Shown: positions 32,481 to 43,920 of the stretch, piece after piece | Layout: every line of letters starts with the position of its first letter | Numbering within the stretch: the first letter of the stretch is position 1 | DNA from: Sepioteuthis lessoniana | Lineage: Eukaryota > Mollusca > Cephalopoda > Myopsida > Loliginidae | Direction of reading: 5' to 3' | Assembly (NCBI GenBank): GCA_963585895.1 | Contig: OY757917.1 | Coordinates: 107,219,207 to 107,283,206, forward strand | Length of the DNA: 64,000 nt | Translations under genes and position numbers: made by a program | The notes under the pieces: model-generated | Databases searched by the model: none | Seen by the model: the letters and a program-made list of their open reading frames with translations, nothing else | What the model was told of the DNA's origin: nothing

Positions 32481-33027
32481 TGGTTTGGTTTGGCTTGGTT
32501 TTATGGCATCTCAACCCTTGTAGGTTATTTGACGCCAAATCCATTTTTATGTAAATAATCAGTTCCATTTAAAACAATTCACTTTAGCATGACTACAGAG
32601 TTTAATTGTCAAAAATATTTCTATTTCAAACTATTCAAGCAGTTATATATTACAATTCAGTTTAGTGTAAGTACAGTTTCAATGTCGAAAATAATTCTAT
32701 TTCAAATAATTCAGTTCATCATAAGTACGAAGTTTCAATGTAAGTACAGTTTGTCAAAAATGTCTATTTCAAGCTATTCAGTTTAATAAAAAAATTCATT
32801 TTAGCATAAATATGCCGTTAGTTCTATTTAACCCATAGATAGGGCCCTGTCAGGTGCTACAACGCCGGGCCAGAGTGGACCTGGGAGCAATGGCAATGAA
32901 TGGGTACTCCAAATCCCCCAAAGCCCCTGCACTACTAGGACCTCACCATCAGACAGTTTAGAATCATATCAGGACACTCATTAAGGGCGGGGGTCTTTGT
33001 ATTCTTCAGCCCAAGCCGACTGGGCAA
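32481..33027 (+). repeat. family X copy
   Basis: It has the head GGTTTTATGGCATCTCAACC, then CTTGTAGGTTATTTGACGCC, and sub-repeats from 32560 to 32815 (AATTCAGTTTAGTGTAAGTA). The module includes CCCATAGATAGGGCCCTGTC, GGGCCAGAGTGGACCTGGGA, GCAATGGCAATGAATGGG and AGCCGACTGGGCAAG. The CTGCAGAGGTGCAGTCGGTG block is partly deleted. Confidence 0.85.
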
Positions 33028-33091
33028 GCTTGTGAATGTGCGTGTGAGGGTGAGAGAGGCAGAGTATACTTATACGTTCATGGGCAGTGTA

Positions 33092-34006
33092 CAGGGAGGA
33101 ACGATAAAATGGTCGTCCTAAAGAAAAAAACACTACAGTTTTATTATAAACTTTTATTGAAAAAATCAATTCAGGTAACATGATTGTGTTGTAGAACCGA
33201 CATCTATTCAACATAGCCGCCTTCAGCCTCAATCACCGCCTCGATATGGATCCGGAATTGTGAGCATGCCTTTTCCACAAGGGCCGGCGGGAGCTCGGTG
33301 ACTACTCGGCAGATGGCATCGATTAAGCTGGCTTTGGTGTTGTGGGAGATCATGTTAGTGATATTCTTGACGTATGACCAAACGAAGTAGTCCAGCGGGT
33401 TCAGGTCGGGGGGGATGGGGCCAGTGAGAGAAGGGTACAAAGTCGTAGCACTCCTTCTGAAGCCAAACATGGGTGTCTTTGGACTTGTGGGCCGGCACCG
33501 AGTCGCACTGCCACACCTAGGGTCTGCCACCGGCCACCTGATTGCACCTGGGGATCACCACACTCTTCAGCACATCCAGATACACTTTGGTGTTGACTTT
33601 CAAGCCGACTTCGAAGATGTGAGGTGGCATGATGTGGCTCTCACATGAAACCCCACCAAAACCATAACCGTAGCCGGAAACTCTGTTTTCATCACCCTGG
33701 GCACGTCCCTGTTATTCCTGGCAATCCAGATTTGCATTTTGAGGGTGCTGGTAATGGTCCTGTTGTCATAACTTGGATCGGTAGAGAGCATAGGTTGTAC
33801 AGCGGCGCATCACCGATCTCGCTCGTTGAATATTGTGTCACTTTCAGACATAATAGAAGGCTCTTATCGCTCTTGGGATTTGTACACAACTAGCCAACTA
33901 GTTGATGGTCTGCAACAAAAAAAAAAAAAAAGAAAACCTGTTTTCATTAAACGGAAATGGAATCATGTCGTCTTTTCTAGGGTGGCAATTTTATCGTTCC
34001 ACCCTG
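33092..34006 (-). mobile_element. complete-length DD37D transposon, dead
   Basis: The left end is CAGGGAGGAACGATAAAATG and the right end CATTTTATCG-type AATTTTATCGTTCCACCCTG, an imperfect inverted repeat of about 20 bases. TA lies on each side (33090-33091 and 34007-34008). At 915 bases it is shorter than an intact element of this type, so internal sequence is missing. Transposase relics fill the interior on the minus strand. Confidence 0.9.
33207..33895 (-). pseudogene. DD37D (maT-like) transposase, broken
   Basis: Minus-strand pieces in order are RNNRDVPRVMKTEFPATVMV, then a frame change to SHIMPPHIFEVGLKVNTKVY, LDVLKSVVIPRCNQVAGGRP, a stop, VWQCDSVPAHKSKDTHVW with the second catalytic Asp, and FVPFSHWP. 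A one-base deletion in the CCCCATCCCC tract shifts the frame into DLNPLDYFVWSYV with the third Asp, then HNTKASLIDAICRVV and RIHIEAVIEAEGGYVE plus stop. Correcting that deletion would put 37 residues between the two Asp. The region of the first Asp and the N-terminal domain are missing or unreadable. The family differs from the DD37D relic at 28259 in sequence. Confidence 0.85.
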
Positions 34007-34008
34007 TA

Positions 34009-34949
34009 ATGCTTAACATAACAATCAACGGTAAGTTATGTTATATTAGCACTAGCAGCTTTATCGAAAGATAAACTCAAGCATATATTTCGCTTGGAGA
34101 TATAATTAAGCGATGTTGAAATTAAATGCATTGTGAAGGAATTGAATGCTGGAAAGTAACTGAAATTCACAGAATAGAAATAATGACGAAATAAGCTGCA
34201 GTAGAGAATTTTCTATTGCGCACCAGAAATTGCCTATTTTATCGCTTTATTTATAAGATTTACATAGGATCCAAAAAAAGATAAAAATGGATTGATTTAT
34301 CTATAATTCTAATTGGGTAAAAAATATTTTTTTAATAATCTAGGAGGGAAAAGATTTTTTATCCTTAAAGTTTTGTGAGTCAAATAAAATATTATCGCCG
34401 GCAATTTCAAAGAAATGCAGGGTTCCGAATGAAGGCAAAAATTGTTTTATTAATGCAAAAATACATATGCAAATTTAAACGCGCCAGATTTTCTCATTTT
34501 GCACATTGTTTCGAGTATAAATCAATTGATTTTCCATTCATCTATCTATCTATCTATCTATCTAGAGAGAGAGAGAGAGAGAGAGAGTAGTTGCTTCCCC
34601 AACATCTCCAAAGGATTGCTGATGTTTATAATGATGATGGGTTTTTCTATGCTCAACTACGTAGTTAATGGGTTTTATAAGCGCGAATATTTAAAGATAT
34701 ATATTTATGAATGACGTACACGTAAAGATTAGTTACTCATTTAACGAAAACCATTTTAAATTTCTCTAATATCAAGCCAAATATAGTGATGGGAAAATTA
34801 TCTTCGATAAAACGGGACACACATATTTTCATGAATAATTACTCTCTCAAAGTATATCAGTGAACGGGTAATATTTTCTCTTCCTTTGGAAATCGCGTTG
34901 TTAAATTTTCCTGTAGACGATGCAATATTTTGTAAGCATATGTTCTTTT
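34009..34949. other. (CTAT)n(GA)n run and unrecognised sequence
   Basis: (CTAT)n at 34541-34564 joins (GA)n at 34565-34587. Nothing else is recognised. Confidence 0.55.
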
Positions 34950-35019
34950 TGTTTGGTTTGCTTTGCATTGCTTCTATGGAATTTCAAAGATTGTACGTTA
35001 TTTATTGCCAAATATCCCT

Positions 35020-35080
<61 letters not shown>

Positions 35081-35500
35081 GATTTGTAAATACATTTTCT
35101 CTATAAAATTTTTTAAACAGCCAGAGCTGATTTAGTTTTTGCACACAGATGAATGATTTTAATTATTTCAATATAACAGTAACAAGTTAAAATCAGTTAC
35201 TTGGTTAAAGGATCTACAGTTTATTTTAAACAATTCACTTCAGCATTAGTACAGAGTTTCAGTATCAAACTGTTCTATTTGGCCCATAGATAGGACTCTA
35301 TCAGTGCTACCTTAGCGGCCACAGTGGACCTGGGAGTGATGACAATGAAAGAGTAATCCGCATTCCCCAAAGCTCTTGCATTACTGGAGCTTCACTGTCG
35401 GGTAGTTTAGTGTCAAATAAGGACACTCATGGTCTGGGTCTTACCATTCTATAGAAATGCACTTGGTGCATTCTACAGCCACTACACAGCCGACTAGGCA
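34950..35500 (+). repeat. family X copy with microsatellite inside
   Basis: A decayed head (TGTACGTTATTTATTGCCAA) is followed by (CA)n(TA)n at 35023-35080 inside the copy. Next come TTTTTTAAACAGCCAGAGCT (also in the copy at 3660) and sub-repeats (AACAATTCACTTCAGCATTA). The module is GCCCATAGATAGGACTCTAT, CACAGTGGACCTGGGAGTG, CTCTTGCATTACTGGAGC and ACAGCCGACTAGGCA. Confidence 0.8.
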
Positions 35501-36540
35501 AAAACATAAGAGGAAAAACAGGGTTGTGTTGTAAGGGGGAGATCTGGAAACATCAGGAATTTGTTGACAGACACCGCAGAGGGCAAGAAATAATCATAAC
35601 TGCTGACTGATGCATTGAATTCCCGACATGTCGGAAAACGTTTTGAGTTCACAGTTTTTAGGGAAGTAAATTAAATTGACTTTTTCAGAGCAACAAATTC
35701 ACGACTTCTAAAGGACCATATACGCTTTACTTAATAACTTCAAGGGAACCACATATCATTTACTACTTCAAGAGAACCATATTATATTTGCGACTTCAAA
35801 GAAACCATAGATCTACATTAAATTTCCGACTTTTTATTAAATGAATTTAAAATCTCAATATCTACAAAACAAGTTATATTTATACTGCTATGGTAGCTTT
35901 TTGAATGGTTTATTCATATACTTTACTAAGTTTAATTTTCTATGGCACAAGGCCAGTCGAAACAAGATCGTGCTGTGTAATTGTTTCATATTAGGAATAC
36001 GCTGCTTTAAATTCAATATTCTATATATTGGCTCGAATCTATAACGTGAAAAATACGCATGTTTCTTTGATGCAAGGCTAGCTTTTGAAACTTAGAAAAA
36101 ATATTTGTGATAAATCCAATGTTATATTCTAAATGGGCATATTTTTCTTAAAATTCTTCTTCAATACAATGCAATATTTATTTGTTCTTTTCGACATGAA
36201 AGAAGTAGGTATTCTTTTATAAGTCATTGTTCAAACAACATTATTGTGTGTTTGTCTTGAAAATATGGGACCACAATACTGGAGAAGATCGAAATATACG
36301 AATGATATCACCAATGTTTTCATGGAAGACTAAATAATTAAATATTATATTTTGTGACTAAGGAACTTAATTCACTATCTAGTTTACTTATATAGAGATT
36401 AGTTTTATTTGACAAACCGATATTGATGGATACGTTTCATCTTAGGATTTTCTCGTTGCTGTTTCTTGTCAATTATTTTAATTTCATTCTTTCCTTGATA
36501 CTAATATTTTTCTCGTATCTTTAATAAAATCATTTTCACT
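35501..36540. other. no recognised feature
   Basis: About 1 kb, AT-rich, with a loose repetition of AACTTCAAGRGAACCA-like phrases at 35725-35815. No gene is seen. Confidence 0.5.
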
Positions 36541-36943
36541 TTTTTTAAAAATTTAGCTTGATTTTTCTTGAACTTATACTTTCTTGTTTTTTTTTTTTCA
36601 ATACTTTTCGATAAAACTCTTTATTTTTCCCGTTTTGTCTTTTTATTCTCCTTCTTTCTGATTCTTTCTTTCATTGTTTTTTTTTTATTTGTGGTTTTTC
36701 ATTGTCAACTATTTTCATCTTTCTTTCTTTCTTTTTTTTCTTTCTTTCTTTCTTTGTTTGACATTCCTCTTACATCATTCATTTGTTTTCTATTTTTTAA
36801 CCACTTCTTTTTTCTATTTCATTTCGCCTTTTGTATTTTTCCCTTATTATATTTCACGCTTCTTTCATTCTCACCACCATTTTGTTTGTTAATTTTACAT
36901 GATTTCATTCTTTCCTATTTTTCTTTCTTATTTCCACATTGAT

Positions 36944-36987
<44 letters not shown>

Positions 36988-37135
36988 TTCAGTTTCTAGC
37001 TTTTCTTTATTTGTATCTATGTTTAAAATTTTTCTTTCTTCTTTTGATTCTTTCTTTTCATTTACTTTCGTGCTTCCTTCTTTCCCTTTACTTTCTCATT
37101 TACTTTCAACTTTCAATTGTATCATATAATAAATT
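36541..37135 (+). repeat. pyrimidine tract with (TTTC)n
   Basis: About 600 bases with T and C dominant on the plus strand. An uninterrupted TTTC run lies at about 36944-36988. It reads as Phe/Ser-rich frames without meaning. It resembles the purine tracts at 14.3, 20.0 and 21.9 kb on the opposite strand. Confidence 0.75.
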
Positions 37136-38867
37136 TTTCTTTTCCTTTCTGATATTATGTTCCCAATATTTAATGATTGTTTTGTGGGGCGGCATTCTTG
37201 TGGAAAAGGCACCATAGAGTGGAGAAAAGTTTAATATCCGCCTTATATAATGGAATATACAAATACTAAAAACGGCGTCCACAATTTGCTATGCGACTAA
37301 ATCTCTTTACAGAAACCAGAATGTTCAGTCTTTTATAACATGAGTCATGGTTCTTAATCAAATACCATATTGATGCTTGCCTATTACTCTTTGGAAAACT
37401 AAAAAAAGAACGGTGAGATAACATTAAAAAATTTTGTTTACAAAATAAATAATGAAGTCTGAGATAAATAGATTTTCATTTAGCATAAAAGGTATCCGAC
37501 AAAAATCATCGATTTTTATTCTTATATAGTTGTAATTTTTAAAAAAGCCACGAACAAATCATTTTGTCTTGACCATTTCAGAATTTAGGGATTCTGAGAA
37601 ATCGTCGATAATTGCTAAATGTAATATACGCAATTTGAACTGCGGTAATTGATACAGAAAATACAATCAATTCAACTAATCAGGATGTTACATCAAAAAG
37701 CAAACAACAATATCTTGTCAAGGTGGCTTTTAATATGCTGACATTATGTAGACCTCCACTAAAAAGTTTATCTCGATTATAACACAGATATTCTAAAGAT
37801 CCAGTTCGGGAAATCTAGATCAGTGTTGATTATCCCCTTCATTGCTGCTACTTCTTGGTCAATTCTGACCTGGAATCGTTGTAACTACTATATTCCTCTA
37901 ACACTACAGAATTCAAATAGAAATTGTAACGCTGCGATTCTCAAATGGACGTTTGATCTACTACTCCACTTCGTAATCATTTGTACCACCACCGTTCTAA
38001 GGAGTCTTTGCGTGTAGCACTTCACTGTAACTGTCAGTTGGACCCCTGTGATGAAAGGAATTAATGACAAACATACAAAAACACCTTATTTGTTTTTTAA
38101 TACAAAAGTTTATACGCCACAAACACATCTTAGTAGTCGTCGAGAAGAGAGAAACAGAGTATAAAAATGAGTTGACCGCTTTAGCTAGACTAAGAGAAAT
38201 AAAAAAAAGAAACAGAAGAGAGAATGCATATGTAGGCATTGAATTATCTTTCTTGCTTTCTGATGTTTTTCTAACTCGTGCTTTCTGGCTGGTTCTGCCT
38301 TTATAAATTTGCGGTGGATGTGAAACTTCTTCACAGGAGCTCACCCAAAATGGGCGGCGTAATTTTTGGCCATTTTCAAATCGTCATAGTTAGTGTTTAA
38401 CTAACGTAGTTACCTAGTCGCGCCTCGTACCCAACTTACTTCTTTCCTCATATCTATCCCGCGTCCACTCTCTAACGGTTTTTCTTCCAGCTAAGAGCAA
38501 CTCGTCGAAAATATGCTCGTTAAGGAAACAACTCACAATATATCGGAGTTCCTTATTATTTTACAGTCCTACCTATGAGCCAAATAGATTCGTTAAGAAT
38601 CCATGTGCATGTTATAGGTGTGTACGCATAAAAAATATCTTTATAAACAAGTACAAAATAAATGAAAATATGAACGTATAATGGAATCTATTTCGAAACC
38701 TCTACGCATAAAATGACCCTAGACACGTTGACATGCCATTAAAAATCAATCAATTAATCCATGAACTGATTAAACAATTGAAGGAAACCTAAGAACGTAA
38801 CATTCAATTATTTTTAGTTAAAATTGTAAATTGTCTGAAAAAATTAATAAAATCAGAATGAGGTCAC
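37136..38867. other. no recognised feature, SINE tail at right
   Basis: AT-rich sequence with no gene signal. GACACGTTGACATGCCATTA at 38714-38733 resembles the SINE/family X tail. GTTAGTGTTTAACTAACGTA at 38390-38409 is a small palindrome-like spot. Confidence 0.45.
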
Positions 38868-38868
38868 G

Positions 38869-39065
38869 AGAGAGAGAGAGAGAGAGAGACAGAGAGACAG
38901 AGAGAGACAGAGAGAGACAGAGAGGGGTGTTTGAGTCATACTTTACCCAAGAGTATTAGTACCAGCTGAAATTCCAAGAAATTGACCTGTTTTTGTTTTT
39001 TTTTTACTCGGGTCACCAATTCCATTTTGTTACAAAAATAACCATTAGAAAGACTGACGATGTAG
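38869..39065 (-). repeat. (GA)n run and SINE fragment
   Basis: The GA-rich run at 38869-38925 contains GACAGAGA variants. On the minus strand 39000-39060 reads TTTGTAACAAAATGGAATTG and GGTGACCCGAGTAAAA, a decayed tRNA-like head similar to the SINE at 5940-6385. Confidence 0.45.
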
Positions 39066-40182
39066 AAAAAATATTACGTCACGGGAGGGAGAGGAAAAGG
39101 CTTTATTTATTTTCAAACACTTATTTACTCTTTCATTGTTTTTATCTTTGTTTATAGTTTTCAATCTTTATTGTTATTGTGTTGTTGTTTTTTTTCTGTT
39201 TTTCTTTTTCCTTTTTCCTTAGACGTTTTCTACTGGTTAAGTCTCAGAGCATCTTTGACAAATTTAAATGATATGAGTGAAAAAGATTCATTGCAGGAAC
39301 TAAGTAACGGCCGCATATGCACATACGACGTGGCTTTCTGCAAAATTGACAGATTCTAATGAAATAACAAAATTATTGTTGCCTAAGGCTTAATAGTACA
39401 GTAATCAATTTTTAAGAAACGTTTATTTCAACCAAAAGATTTATGAGATTAGTTTTCAAAATAAATCAAAACTGAAATAGTATTTACCGAAATAAAATTG
39501 AAAAATGAATTGAACATTAATTTACTTGAAAATAGGTCCTAAAACATTCAAAATATTCAAGAAAGTTTTCTTTTGGGTCATCTCTAGTGAAACCTTTTTT
39601 TAAGGCTCTCTACCAAATTACTTCAATGCCTACCTCGTCATTTAATATCACGTTTTGGGGAGTACTGTACACGCGTTTCTTGCTAAAATATTTTATTAAA
39701 AAGAAATGAGAATTGCCTCATTCCTTTCTATTTAAGTTGGCCAGGACTCGTCTACACGTTTAAACAATAATGTAGACTTCTCTATATCATCACATTATGA
39801 TATAATTTGTGTGACTTGGTAGATGTCTTCATTTAAAGTCTACCCCTAACCGGTGGGACTAAAATATATATGTTTCCTCCACATACCTGGATACACTTCT
39901 CACAAAAAAACCCAACAAAACAACCCCAGGTTACTTGTATGATGTTTAACAACATCCGGTGGTTAGGATCTACTTCTGGAGAACTGAGTAGTGTAGAGCA
40001 CTCTTTAAATTCCATAGCAACGAACTCCCCTCTGATTCAAAGAGTTAATAACTTTTCGATTCCTTGCTATGCGCCAAACATATCTGATATTATTAGTAAA
40101 TGACAGAAATACTTCATACAGAATAAGGTATGTGTAAGAAAATTATTTAAAAAGAATAGTTACTTGAAAATATATTTATGCA
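39066..40182. other. no recognised feature
   Basis: AT-rich, with a T-rich stretch at 39120-39225. No gene or named repeat is seen. Confidence 0.5.
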
Positions 40183-40645
40183 TATATGCTTATTGTTATT
40201 AACTCCTTTAGAGTTTTTCACATCAGCGTTAGCTGATGGTCTTTCACTGGAGATTGAGTGACAGCAAGTCTCCTCAAGTTCCAGAACTGTACTCTGTATT
40301 CTGACCGTCTTTAATAATGCTGTCGTTTGGATGGTCTCCACTTGTCCACCAACTTCCAAATCCTCCAGACCCTTTAATAAACCTTTAGTTACCGTACCAA
40401 GAGCACAATTTGTACAATCGTCACTTTCATGTTCCATAGTTTTTTTCAGTTCTCTAGCAACGTCGAGGTACTTATCTCCCTTTTCTCGTTCTTTCAGTTT
40501 CATTCTTTGGTCAGCCGGGACAGCAAAGTGGATAATTTTGCAAATTTTCTTTTTTTGTTGATTATTATAAGGTCTGGTTTTCTGGCCGAGATTATGTGAT
40601 TCGTTTGTATGTCAATGTCCCATTGGAGTTTATGTGTGTCTATTA

Positions 40646-40646
<1 letters not shown>
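40183..40646 (-). pseudogene. LINE 3' end, last copy of the reverse array
   Basis: It is the same LINE as at 14.8-18.3 kb, on the minus strand: THKLQWDIDIQTNHIISARK, PDLIIINKKRKF, MKLKEREKGDKYLDVARELK, then, after a frame change, GTVTKGLLKGLEDLEVGGQV and ETIQTTALLKTVRI. The 3' untranslated part ends CTGATGTGAAAAACTCTAAA. Its 5' side abuts a (AAT)n run (ATT on the plus strand, 40647-40692). Confidence 0.85.

Positions 40647-40692
<46 letters not shown>
40647..40692 (-). repeat. (AAT)n between two LINE copies
   Basis: A trinucleotide run of about 46 bases exactly between two 5'-truncated LINE copies, the same arrangement as in the forward array. Confidence 0.95.
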
Positions 40693-40693
<1 letters not shown>

Positions 40694-40892
40694 CTAATCT
40701 CAAAAATGTTGTAGATTGGGTAGTCTCGGCTTGACCAACCATTTCCAGCTATTTCAGCCTCCTTATCATACATTTTGAGATCGTTCCAAGTGCATCAATT
40801 ACAATTGGTATTACCATCGCCTTCATGTTTCCCAGAATTATAAGTGCTTAAGTAAAATCTAAGTACTTGCCTCACTATTATTTTACTCGTTC
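40693..40892 (-). pseudogene. LINE 3' end, middle copy of the reverse array
   Basis: A short, decayed fragment. Minus-strand pieces are NSGKHEGDGNTNCN and QAETTQSTTFLRLG running straight into the AAT tail. It corresponds to the MKVTVIPIV to TTALLR part of the family with frame changes. Confidence 0.65.
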
Positions 40893-41945
40893 GAGAGTTT
40901 TTCACGCCTGCATTGCCTAAAGGTCTTTCATTGACGCCCTTCCAGTCTCCAGGATGTTACTCAGTATTTTAGCCTATCTTGGTATTGCTGTAGCTTTCTT
41001 TCCAAATCCTCCAGGCCCTGTACCAATCCTTTGGTAACTGTAGCGATCGGACCAATTACAGTTGGTATCACTGTCACTTTCATGTTCTAGTTTTTCAGTT
41101 CCCTAGGAAGGTCTAGGTATTTATCATTCTTTTCGTTTTCTTTCAATTTTACTCCGTGGTCAATTCGGTAAATTCTCTTTTTTGAGCTAAATATCACTTG
41201 GTCTTGTCGTATGGCCGAGTTTAGGTGATCTATTTGAATGTCAGAACCCCAGAGGTGTTTGTGCGTCTCATTCTCCCGGATAGATTCTTGGTTGTGCATG
41301 TGCCATTTGTTTGTATTGTCAGATTTACATTTCTTGCACAATTCCTAGTCCATCACCTTCCCCATCCATTCGGGTCTTGTCTTATACTCATTTTCAACTA
41401 ATTTGCTGCATTCGATTACTATTGGACTGATCATTTTGTCTCTATCACCGCATAACTTACATTTTCTATGTTGTTTCGTCTTATCTTTTCTTGCTTTGAT
41501 ATGATTGGTCCTTATGGCGTTATTTTGTGGTGCTATCGGAAGAGATTCGGTTTCTCTCTTAAGGTTTCCTATTTTTTAGCCATGTACTAGTTTTCCCGTG
41601 TGAGATGTCGTTTGTTTGTCATTTAAACCGTCCAAAGTGTTGTTTTTTTTTCTTCCCATTTCTCTTTTCTGGTTATTTTGTTCTGTTGATCCTCGGCTTG
41701 TCCGTATTGTTTCTGATGACTCTAATCATTCTTTATCCACGCTTTTCGATGTAGTGTTCGAGTCGTATCAATTTCTCAACACGAACTGCAATGCTGGCAA
41801 GTTCCTTTCCTCCTCTTTTTGACACGTGTAGTCTATCGACGACATAACTGAGGTGTTAGGCTTTATGCATGGTTATTTTTTTTCCTGGTCTGCTCCATTT
41901 GTTTAAGTTCTTCCCCGGTCCGCATTAAGTGTTTTTTAGAAAGCA
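40893..41945 (-). pseudogene. LINE 3' half, first copy of the reverse array
   Basis: Minus-strand pieces in order are MRTGEELKQMEQTRKK, ITMHKA, YVVDRLHVSKRGGKELAS and RLEHYIEKRG. Then KIGNLKRETESLPIAPQNNA leads to the zinc knuckle CKLCGDRDKMISPIVIEC, whose His is replaced by Pro. Next are RPEWMGKVMD, KWHMHNQESIRENETHKHLW, IQIDHLNSAIRQDQVIF and KLKENEKNDKYLDLPRELKN. The end at about 40893 is GTGAAAAACTCTCGAACGAG. It starts a little further upstream in the protein than copy 5 of the forward array. It is inactive. Confidence 0.85.
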
Positions 41946-42003
41946 AAATACAAGATGTGATACAATCTGTTTTATCACATCCCATATTTTGCTTTCTAAA
42001 AAT
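41934..42003. repeat. hairpin of about 30-base arms
   Basis: TTTTAGAAAGCAAAATA plus AAGATGTGATA (41934-41962) is repeated in reverse complement as TATCACATC plus TATTTTGCTTTCTAAAA (41973-42003), with one or two unpaired bases and a 10-base loop. It lies at the 5' cut end of the LINE copy. Confidence 0.85.
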
Positions 42004-42930
42004 ACGTTTGACTGCTTTCCGCATTATATCCTCTCAGTTTTGATGAACATGTCTTGTTCCTGGCATGCCAGAAATTCTGATGCTAAAGCGAATAGGTTCA
42101 TTAGCTCTTTGACGAACCATTCTTCTTAAACATTCTTACATGCCAAGAATCAAAAAGCAAAATCTTATTATCTTCGTTTTCATCCATGACTCGTTTATCA
42201 TAAGCCCCTCGATATATATATATATATATATATAATTATTCGTCTACATGCATATTCATTTAGGCATTTTGAGATCTCTACTGGCCTCACAAGTAATATT
42301 TCATTGCAGATACGACAATTGTTGAAGAAATATGGATGTATTACTTTTAAATTAAAACCAATGCGCTTTCATTTTAATACAATAAAAATGAGGATAGGGA
42401 GTATTTAATAAGGTAAGAGTCGAATACAAATTAATCTATAATGATTGGAAAAATATACAGTTTCAACAGGGCAAAAAATAGCATTCATTTAATATATGTA
42501 CATATCAAAGAGGTGTCGATATTCAAATTTTGATGTTTCTTTAGTTCGAAGGTATTTCCTAAATGAAAGTAGATTATAAGACGTGCATATGTGAAAACGT
42601 TCCTAATTCATTTATCTTAAATGAAAATAAAATTTTGAAAAATAATTTAACAGGATTTTATGTTCCGAATAAGAAATTTAACTCATATAAGCTTTCCTCA
42701 AAGACAAAAATGTTCAAATAAAACGTGATAACTTGCTTTTTTTTTTCTTTTGCATCTTTCCAATATACTCTATCAACCATAATAAAGGAGCATTTTAACG
42801 AATCATTTCTTTTTGTTCAGCTGGTGACATTAATAGATTGTGAGAATGATTGATTTAGTTTACATTATGTCAACCCATCTAGAGTTATTTCATGCTTAGC
42901 AGTTAGGGAATCGCGGTCATTGTACATTCT
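42004..42930. other. no recognised feature
   Basis: AT-rich with a (TA)n at 42211-42234. No gene is seen. Confidence 0.5.
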
Positions 42931-43583
42931 GGCCCAGTCAGCTGGCGTTGCAGAATAGACCGACTGATTTTTTGCAGAGGGTAACACTCCACCAAAGATT
43001 GACCGGGATATGACACTAAACAATATAATGATAGGCTCTAGTAATGCTGGAGCTTTGGGGAACACGAAGTACTTTTTTATTGCCATCACTCCCAGGTTCA
43101 CTCTGGCCGGGAGTGATAGCACCTGATAGGGTCCTATCTATGTGTCAAATAGAACTAAACTGTGTTCTTATGCTAAATTGAATTTCTGGAAATAGAACTG
43201 TTTGATATTTAAGCTGCGTACTTATGCTAAACTGAACTGTTTTTGTATTTAACTGTGTATAAATAAATGGCTGATGTTTTATTGAAATGTTCATGATTCA
43301 AAGCAATACTTGGAAACATTTAACTTTGTAGAGGAAATAGAAAAGTTTGAGACATAACTGTTTTTTTAATCTTTAAACTGCCTACTTATACTAAACTGAA
43401 CTATTTGAAATAGAAATATTTATATGTACAAAAATGAATTTGGAATTAAATAACCTACAACCGTTTATATGCTATAAAACAGAACAAAAGAAAACTAAAA
43501 CAAAATTTTATTAAAATGACTTAATTCGGCATTGAATTGCCCAAAAAAGGTTGATATCCCGTAAAACAAAACAACCAACCAAT
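42931..43583 (-). repeat. family X copy, reverse, with second tail
   Basis: The module on the plus strand reads GGCCCAGTCAGCTGGCGTTG, ATTGCCATCACTCCCAGGTT, CACTCTGGCCGGGAG and TGATAGGGTCCTATCTATGT. Sub-repeats from 43145 to 43430 include TAAACTGAACTGTTTTTG. A first tail (TTTGGAATTAAATAACCTAC, 43439-43460) and a second (GGTTGATATCCCGTAAAACA, 43550-43569) follow. The second tail and its AACAACCAA extension match 3619-3650. Confidence 0.85.
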
Positions 43584-43599
43584 CATTGTAGATTTATGC

Positions 43600-43920
43600 T
43601 TACATATTTTTGTTTTGTTTCTTAATTTTTTTTTTTTTTGTATACGGTTATTTGATACCTTCTCAATTAAGAATAATGTTTAAGCAGTTCATTCTAACCC
43701 ACAGAGGGTACGCTAACAGGCTCTGCCAATCTGGAACTAAGTTGACTTGGAAGTTATATGAATGAAAGGGTATCCCACACTCCCCAGACCTGTAAATGGG
43801 AATTATCACTTACAGACACAGTACGGTGACATACGCTAGGCATTCATTTTTTTGGGGGGGGGGGTGCCAAACACTGCAGGGGCTAGAAATACTGTATCTA
43901 AAGGTCTGCAAACTGGGTAA
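43600..43920 (+). repeat. family X copy, forward, diverged
   Basis: It follows the reverse copy directly. A diverged head (GTATACGGTTATTTGATACC) is followed by the module: TTCATTCTAACCCACAGAGG, GTTGACTTGGAAGTTATATG, TCCCACACTCCCCAGACC, a G-run of 12, and GCAAACTGGGTAA. It has few sub-repeats. Confidence 0.65.

Noticed and set aside
36568..36942. Long Phe/Ser-rich reading frame
   Set aside because: It is the translation of a TTTC-type pyrimidine tract without any motif.
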